Shown here: one piece after another, positions 60,123 to 64,000 of the stretch
How the letters are laid out: each line of letters begins with the position of its first letter
How positions within the stretch are numbered: position 1 is the first letter of the stretch
Origin: Nocardioides panaciterrulae
GTDB taxonomy: Bacteria > Actinomycetota > Actinomycetes > Propionibacteriales > Nocardioidaceae
Direction: 5' to 3'
Length of the DNA: 64,000 nucleotides
Assembly: GCF_013409645.1 (NCBI RefSeq)
Contig: NZ_JACCBG010000001.1
Coordinates: 1,796,001 to 1,860,000 of the forward strand
Notes under the pieces: model-generated
What the model was told of the DNA's origin: nothing
The model's input: only the letters and a program-made list of their open reading frames with translations
Database searches by the model: none
Program-made: the position numbers and the translations under genes

Positions 60123-61180
60123 CGGCGCAGGAGGGCGAGCACGCCGGGGGAGTGCAGCGACTCGCTCGTGTGGCCGTCGCGCCCGACGGTGGTCGGTGAG
60201 GTGAACATCGAGTCCAGCACGGCCTCCTCGGCCGCCTCGACGACGCCGGCGAACAACGGGTCGAGGGCCCGGCCGCCCAGGGCGGTCCGGTCCGGGGTGC
60301 CGTCGCGGTCCAGGCGCAGCCCGGTGCCGAACCCGAGGAAGATCTCGCCGCTGCCGTGGTGGGCCACCGAGCCGCTGCGCGCGAGTCCCAGCCCGACCCG
60401 GCGGGCCAGCCGGGCGCAGGCGGCGCCGTCGACGGGGGCGTCGGTCACGACGAGGCCGATGCAGGAGCCGGCCGGCTTCGCGGGGCCGCTGACGACCGGC
60501 GGCAGCTGCCGGCCGACCGGCGTACCGGCGACCACGAGCTCCTCGCGGACCCCGAAGTTCGTCAGCAGCAGCACGGCGACCGTGTGGTCGCCGACCGTCC
60601 GGGAGGCGGTGCCGATGCCGCCCTTGAAGCCGAAGCAGGACATGCCGGTGCCCGCGCCGACCGCGCCCTGCTCGGGCGGCTCGGCGGAGCCGCGGCTGGC
60701 CAGCGCGGCGGCGTGTGCGGCGCGCACGTCGTCGCCGGTGACCTGCATCCGGCGGCAGTCGTTGAGGTGGGAGTCGTCGCACTCCGCGACCACAGGGATC
60801 ACCACGTCGTCGGCCACCTCCGGGTGGGCCTCGAGCGCAATCTCGCAGGCCGCGTCGTAGACGCGTCCGAGCTGCATGGTCGAGGTCAGGTAGACCGGCG
60901 TCTCGGCCGAGCCCCACTCGCCGGCGGTGAGGAAGCCGGTGCACTCGCCGGCGCCGTTGAGCACCGCGCCGCCGGCCGGGACCGGGCGGCGGTAGGCGTC
61001 CTCGGCCAGCACCAGCACGCTCACGCCGGTGCGCGCGACGCCCCGGCCCTCGGGCGGCGCCGGCTCGTCACGGTGCACGGTCGTGTGGCCGAGCCCCACG
61101 CCGGGGACGTCGAGCACGGAGTTCGTCGGGCCGGTGGGCATCGCCCCGATCACGATCCCCAGCTCTCTGGCGCGCGGCAT
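60119..61180 (-). CDS. P1 family peptidase (DmpA/BapA-type, self-cleaving)
   Basis: A 353-residue N-terminal-nucleophile hydrolase. The autoproteolysis site is Gly238/Ser239 in KPAGSCIGLVVTDAP, which would give alpha and beta chains. Family members (DmpA, BapA) remove N-terminal beta-alanine, D- or L-amino acids from short peptides or amides. SVLDVPGVGLGHTTV near the N terminus and GVARTGVSVLV match the family. A CAGGAT box 6 nt before the ATG suggests leaderless expression. It sits upstream of the CocE-type gene and divergent from a deacetylase-like gene. Confidence 0.9.
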   Translation of the reverse strand: MPRARELGIVIGAMPTGPTNSVLDVPGVGLGHTTVHRDEPAPPEGRGVARTGVSVLVLAEDAYRRPVPAGGAVLNGAGECTGFLTAGEWGSAETPVYLTSTMQLGRVYDAACEIALEAHPEVADDVVIPVVAECDDSHLNDCRRMQVTGDDVRAAHAAALASRGSAEPPEQGAVGAGTGMSCFGFKGGIGTASRTVGDHTVAVLLLTNFGVREELVVAGTPVGRQLPPVVSGPAKPAGSCIGLVVTDAPVDGAACARLARRVGLGLARSGSVAHHGSGEIFLGFGTGLRLDRDGTPDRTALGGRALDPLFAGVVEAAEEAVLDSMFTSPTTVGRDGHTSESLHSPGVLALLRR

Positions 61181-61186
61181 GGGGTC

Positions 61187-61192
61187 ATCCTG
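61187..61192 (-). promoter_or_regulatory. Putative leaderless -10 box (CAGGAT) of the P1 peptidase gene
   Basis: CAGGAT, 6 nt, ATG on the minus strand. Confidence 0.35.
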
Positions 61193-61229
61193 CCGGACCC
61201 CGGTGACCCGCGGTGGGATGCTGGCGTCC

Positions 61230-62291
61230 GTGACAGCCTCCTCGATCCCGGTCGTGTGGTCGCCCGACACCCGGTTCCACGACCCGAAGCACGAGATCTG
61301 GGTGGGCGCCACCACCCCCGCCGTGGAGGTCGCGGAGCGCGTCGACACGATCCTGGCCGCGCTGGCGGGCTCCCCGTTGCGGGACGCGCGGGCGCACGGG
61401 GACGAGCTGCTGGCGGCGGTGCACGACCCCGAGCTGCTGGCGTTCCTCGAAGGGGCCGCGGAGGCGTGGACCGCGGGCGGCTACGCCGAGCTGGTGGGCC
61501 AGGACCGGGTGGTGCCCTACTTCTTCCCGACCGAGGCGCTCCTGCAGGGCATGCCGCCGACCCCGGCGGTCGCGACCCACGGCCGGGTGGGCCGCTGGTG
61601 CTACGACACGATGACGCTGGTCGGTCCTGGCACGTGGCCCGCGGCTCGGGCCGCCGTGGACGTGGCGCTGACCGCGGTCGACGTGGTGGCGGCGGGGGAG
61701 CGGACGGCGTACGCGCTGTGCCGGCCGCCCGGGCACCACGCCACGCGCAGCGGGTACGGCGGCTCCTGCTACCTGAACAACGCCGCGGTGGCGGCCGAGG
61801 GGCTGCGCCGCGCCGGTCACGAGCGGGTGGCGATCGTCGACGTCGATGCCCACCACGGCAACGGGACCCAGGCGATCTTCTGGCAGCGACCGGACGTGCG
61901 CTACGGGTCGGTGCACGTCGACCCGGCGGCCGGGTGGTTCCCGCACCTGTTCGGGCACGCGCACGAGACCGGCGCGGGCGCGGGAGAGGGCGCGAACCTC
62001 AACCTGCCCCTCGCCGAGGGCACCGGGGACGGGCCGTGGGTCGAGGCGGTCGAGCGCCTGGCGTCGTGGGTGTCCGGCTCCGGCGCGTCGGCGCTGGTCG
62101 TGTCGCTGGGCGTCGACGCCGCGGCCGACGACCCGGAGAGCCCGCTGCTGGTCACCGCCGAGGGCTACCGGTCCGCCGGCGCCCTGCTCGGCGGCCTGGG
62201 GCTGCCCGCCGTGGTGGTGCAGGAGGGCGGCTACCACCTGCCCTCGCTCGGGGGGCTGGTGGCGGCGTACCTGGAGGGCCACGGCTCCTGA
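61230..62291 (+). CDS. Class II histone-deacetylase-like amidohydrolase
   Basis: A 353-residue zinc amidohydrolase of the arginase/deacetylase fold. The catalytic His pair is in CRPPGHHATRSGYGG (about residue 165), zinc ligands are in IVDVDAHHGNG and the later GVDAAADDP. Bacterial members deacetylate polyamines or N-acetyl amines, not histones. It is distinct from the AcuC type by its HDPKHEIWVG start. GTG start with GATGCT 7 nt upstream. Divergent from the P1 peptidase gene across 49 nt and in line with the SOS-box gene downstream. Confidence 0.88.
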   Translation: MTASSIPVVWSPDTRFHDPKHEIWVGATTPAVEVAERVDTILAALAGSPLRDARAHGDELLAAVHDPELLAFLEGAAEAWTAGGYAELVGQDRVVPYFFPTEALLQGMPPTPAVATHGRVGRWCYDTMTLVGPGTWPAARAAVDVALTAVDVVAAGERTAYALCRPPGHHATRSGYGGSCYLNNAAVAAEGLRRAGHERVAIVDVDAHHGNGTQAIFWQRPDVRYGSVHVDPAAGWFPHLFGHAHETGAGAGEGANLNLPLAEGTGDGPWVEAVERLASWVSGSGASALVVSLGVDAAADDPESPLLVTAEGYRSAGALLGGLGLPAVVVQEGGYHLPSLGGLVAAYLEGHGS

Positions 62292-62302
62292 CCACAAGTC
62301 GA

Positions 62303-62318
62303 TCGAACAGACGTTCGA
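62303..62318. promoter_or_regulatory. LexA (SOS) box
   Basis: TCGAAC-AGAC-GTTCGA, a perfect palindrome that fits the actinobacterial SOS consensus TCGAACNNNNGTTCGA. It lies 10 nt upstream of the TACCAT -10 of the following gene, over the -35 position, so LexA binding would block transcription. Confidence 0.85.
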
Positions 62319-62327
62319 TCGACGGCG

Positions 62328-62333
62328 TACCAT
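62328..62333 (+). promoter_or_regulatory. Putative leaderless -10 box (TACCAT) of the SOS-controlled gene
   Basis: TACCAT, 6 nt, ATG. Confidence 0.55.
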
Positions 62334-62339
62334 GGCGCC

Positions 62340-62711
62340 ATGCCCACCTACGTCGCCCCGCCCGGCTGGCCGGCCGAGGTGCGACCGCCGGACGCGCCCG
62401 ACTGGGAGCGGACCGCGCAGGCCTGGCTGCTCGACCTCTGTCCGCCGGAGTTCCGCTCCTACCCGGCGCTGCGCCGGCATCTGGTGGTGCTCGCCCGGTT
62501 CGCGGTGCTGCACGTCGAGGCCTGCCAGGCCGCGGTGCGCCGGGGCCTGAGCGAGGCGAGGGCCGACCTGCGGGACGTGGCGATGCCCGACGTCGTGGAG
62601 GCGGCGGTGCAGACGTGGCTGGCCGAGGACGCGCGGCTCTCCGGCGTACGCCGGGCCGTGGGACTGGTCGAGGAGGCGCTGCGCGGCCGGCGGTTCGTGG
62701 CCCGGCTCTGA
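62340..62711 (+). CDS. Conserved small protein under LexA control
   Basis: A 123-residue helical protein of unknown function. It contains conserved-looking segments PDWERTAQAWLLDLCPPEFRSY, LRRHLVVLARFAVLHVEAC and VRRAVGLVEEALRGRRFV. I remember similar proteins in many actinomycetes, and the pattern suggests a DNA-repair accessory, but no domain is assigned. The start is fixed by TACCAT 6 nt upstream. A perfect SOS box lies just before the -10. It follows the deacetylase-like gene by 48 nt and converges with the next gene. No lexA, recA, dinB or imuB is in the window. Confidence 0.75.
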   Translation: MPTYVAPPGWPAEVRPPDAPDWERTAQAWLLDLCPPEFRSYPALRRHLVVLARFAVLHVEACQAAVRRGLSEARADLRDVAMPDVVEAAVQTWLAEDARLSGVRRAVGLVEEALRGRRFVARL

Positions 62712-62716
62712 TCGCC

Positions 62717-63175
62717 TCAGCGCCGCGAGGCCGGGGAGGCCGGGGAGGCCACCAGGCCCAGCGCATGCGCGTGACGCACGACGTCCGCGCCGACGGGATC
62801 GTCCTCCTGCAGGTAGGCGACGGCCTGGGCAAGTGGAAGCTCGAGGACCTCCGCGACCGTCTCGCCGTCAGCCGGGTTGGTGGGCTCGCCGACGATCCGT
62901 ACGTCGGCGACCGCGTAGGCCCACAGACTGCGCGGGTGCGGCAGGTGGGGCCGGAACGGGCGCTCGCGGCAGCTGTCGGCCACGTGCGCGGCGAAGCAGC
63001 GGACCTCACCCACGATCTCCGCGGCCGGGGTGACCGCGACGAGATGCAGGCGCGAGACCAGCTCCTGCGAGGCGAGCTCGGTCGTGTACCGGACCCGGGC
63101 GTCCGCGTAGTCGACGTACGCCTCGCGAAAGAGGTCCGGGAACCGCGCGCTCCAGAAGGCGTCACCTCGTCGCAT
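62717..63175 (-). CDS. Hypothetical protein
   Basis: A 152-residue soluble protein. It begins MRRGDAFWSARFPDLFREAYVDYADARVRYTTELAS in the N-terminal part, and has a middle segment PAAEIVGEVRCFAAHVADSCRERPF. The C-terminal part has an alternating hydrophobic pattern (VAEVLELPLAQAVAYLQEDDPVGADVV). There is no signal peptide or membrane segment. I do not recognise the family. The stop lies 5 nt from the stop of the converging SOS-controlled gene. Confidence 0.55.
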   Translation of the reverse strand: MRRGDAFWSARFPDLFREAYVDYADARVRYTTELASQELVSRLHLVAVTPAAEIVGEVRCFAAHVADSCRERPFRPHLPHPRSLWAYAVADVRIVGEPTNPADGETVAEVLELPLAQAVAYLQEDDPVGADVVRHAHALGLVASPASPASRR

Positions 63176-63355
63176 GCCCGTCAGCCTCCCAGGGCGGAGC
63201 GGCGGGCGCTGCAGATCGCTTGGCCGGGCGCGGGTCGTCCTTCCGGGCGACGCTCCCGCCCGCGGGAGATTTCTTTACTTTCGAATTTGCTGGTCCTGTG
63301 CAAGAAGGGCGGTTCTGGGCCCCGGGGTGTCGGTGCCGGGTGCTTGCATGGGTGC

Positions 63356-64000
63356 ATGTTGATCACCGACCCGGCCGGGGAGCCCGTGGAGCTCGACGAG
63401 CTCGACGGTGACGCCACGCTGTCGGTGCTGTCGAGTCTGAAGGTGCAGGCGCGGGCGGTGGAGCGGGACAAGCTGCGGGTGGTGGCGCACTGGTGTGTGC
63501 TGCACCCCGCCACCGCCGAGGACGGGGTCGCCACCTGGGATCCCTCGGGCCTGCCGGGGGTGCTGGGCCAGGAGGAGTCCCTGGGTGGGGAGGGCTGTCC
63601 GCCGGTCGCGGCGTTCACCCCCGAACCCCTGGCCGCCACCTTGGGGGTCTCCAAGCACGCGGTGCGCCAGTTGATCGCCGACGCCCTGGACCTGGGCCAC
63701 CGGCTGCCCCGCTGCCGGCGGCGGGTCGAGGCGCTGGAGGTGGAGGCGTTCAAGGCCCGTCGGGTCGCCCAGCTGACCCACCCGCTGTCGCAGGCGGCGG
63801 CCGCGCAGGTCGACGCCGCCCTGGCCCCGGTGCTGCACTCGTGCTCGTTCGCGGCGATCGAGCGTGCCGTCGCGGCCGCGATCGCCGCGCACCATCCCGA
63901 GCTGGTCGCCGAGCGGGAGAAGAGGGGCAAGGACGCCTGGGACGTCACCCTTCACCACCCCGGACCGGCCGATTTCGCGGGCACGTCCTGGCTCGAGGCG
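63356..64000 (+). CDS. DUF222/HNH endonuclease family protein, cut by window edge
   Basis: The first 215 residues of a DUF222 protein closely related to the one at the left of the window (10001-11374). Both start MLITDP-GEPVELDELDGDA and share the segment HPLSQAAAAQVDAALAPVLHSCS. The HNH domain lies beyond the right edge. It is in the opposite orientation to the first copy. The upstream 180-nt gap has an AT-rich patch (GAGATTTCTTTACTTTCGAA) but no clear promoter. Confidence 0.88.
   Translation, partial: MLITDPAGEPVELDELDGDATLSVLSSLKVQARAVERDKLRVVAHWCVLHPATAEDGVATWDPSGLPGVLGQEESLGGEGCPPVAAFTPEPLAATLGVSKHAVRQLIADALDLGHRLPRCRRRVEALEVEAFKARRVAQLTHPLSQAAAAQVDAALAPVLHSCSFAAIERAVAAAIAAHHPELVAEREKRGKDAWDVTLHHPGPADFAGTSWLEA

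Noticed and set aside
61230..62291. A histone-modifying role for the class II deacetylase
   Set aside because: Bacteria have no histones of that kind; the enzyme is more likely an acetylpolyamine or N-acyl amine hydrolase, as for bacterial relatives.
62340..63175. A toxin-antitoxin pair of the SOS-controlled gene and the following hypothetical gene
   Set aside because: The two genes converge on opposite strands rather than forming an operon, and neither resembles a known toxin.

Overview
The window is a very GC-rich, gene-dense chromosome segment of an actinobacterium, most likely Nocardioides or a close relative in the Nocardioidaceae. The evidence is core actinobacterial synteny (parC, a GNAT/acyl-CoA synthetase fusion, a DUF5998 protein, thymidine kinase, sepH, ferrochelatase, suhB, DUF4193, DUF3093, dut, DUF3710, an OB-fold protein, DUF3159, two TrkA proteins, a KimA-type permease and a TRAM methyltransferase). 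From memory, the suhB to methyltransferase part runs as in Mycobacterium tuberculosis Rv2701c to Rv2689c. Two DUF222/HNH (13E12-type) genes, a family multicopy in these genomes, are also present. Many genes carry a TANNNT-like -10 box only 6-8 nt before an ATG or GTG, which indicates widespread leaderless transcription. I found no tRNA, rRNA or CRISPR array.

Layout. 1-7067: core genes (parC cut by the left edge, GNAT/acyl-CoA synthetase, MFS exporter, DUF5998, alkaline-phosphatase-superfamily protein). 7076-8426: an accessory scar with the 3' part of an IS1380-type transposase abutting a truncated metalloprotease, then a small putative lipoprotein. 8462-15687: tdk, sulfurtransferase, a DUF222/HNH gene, a two-domain acyl-CoA-reductase-like SDR, sepH and a TRIC-type channel. 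15698-28554: lactone oxidase, MFS, ferrochelatase and the conserved suhB-dut-kimA block. 28572-33395: an accessory block on the minus strand with a NarL-type response regulator and its histidine kinase, then a likely operon of a 46-residue protein, a membrane protein, a receiver domain fused to a CPBP membrane protease, and a GNAT.

33538-39619: a minus-strand catabolic operon (FAD oxidase, SDR, FGGY kinase, MFS, then an IclR regulator). Its gene content and protein lengths match the poorly understood ygcU-ygcW-ygcE-yqcE set of E. coli. The same 17-bp sequence, a perfect TGACA-N5-TGTCA palindrome, lies upstream of both the operon and the iclR gene, so the operon and its regulator are probably controlled together. 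This is my leading candidate for an undescribed system.

39798-47675: aconitase and housekeeping or accessory genes. 47594-62291: a peptide/amide utilisation region with an M20 hydrolase and an S9 oligopeptidase divergent from a complete Dpp-type ABC importer, followed by an atypical SDR, a CocE-type hydrolase, a DmpA-type P1 peptidase and a class II deacetylase-like amidohydrolase. 62303-62711: a small conserved gene with a perfect LexA (SOS) box. The right edge cuts a second DUF222/HNH gene, inverted relative to the first.
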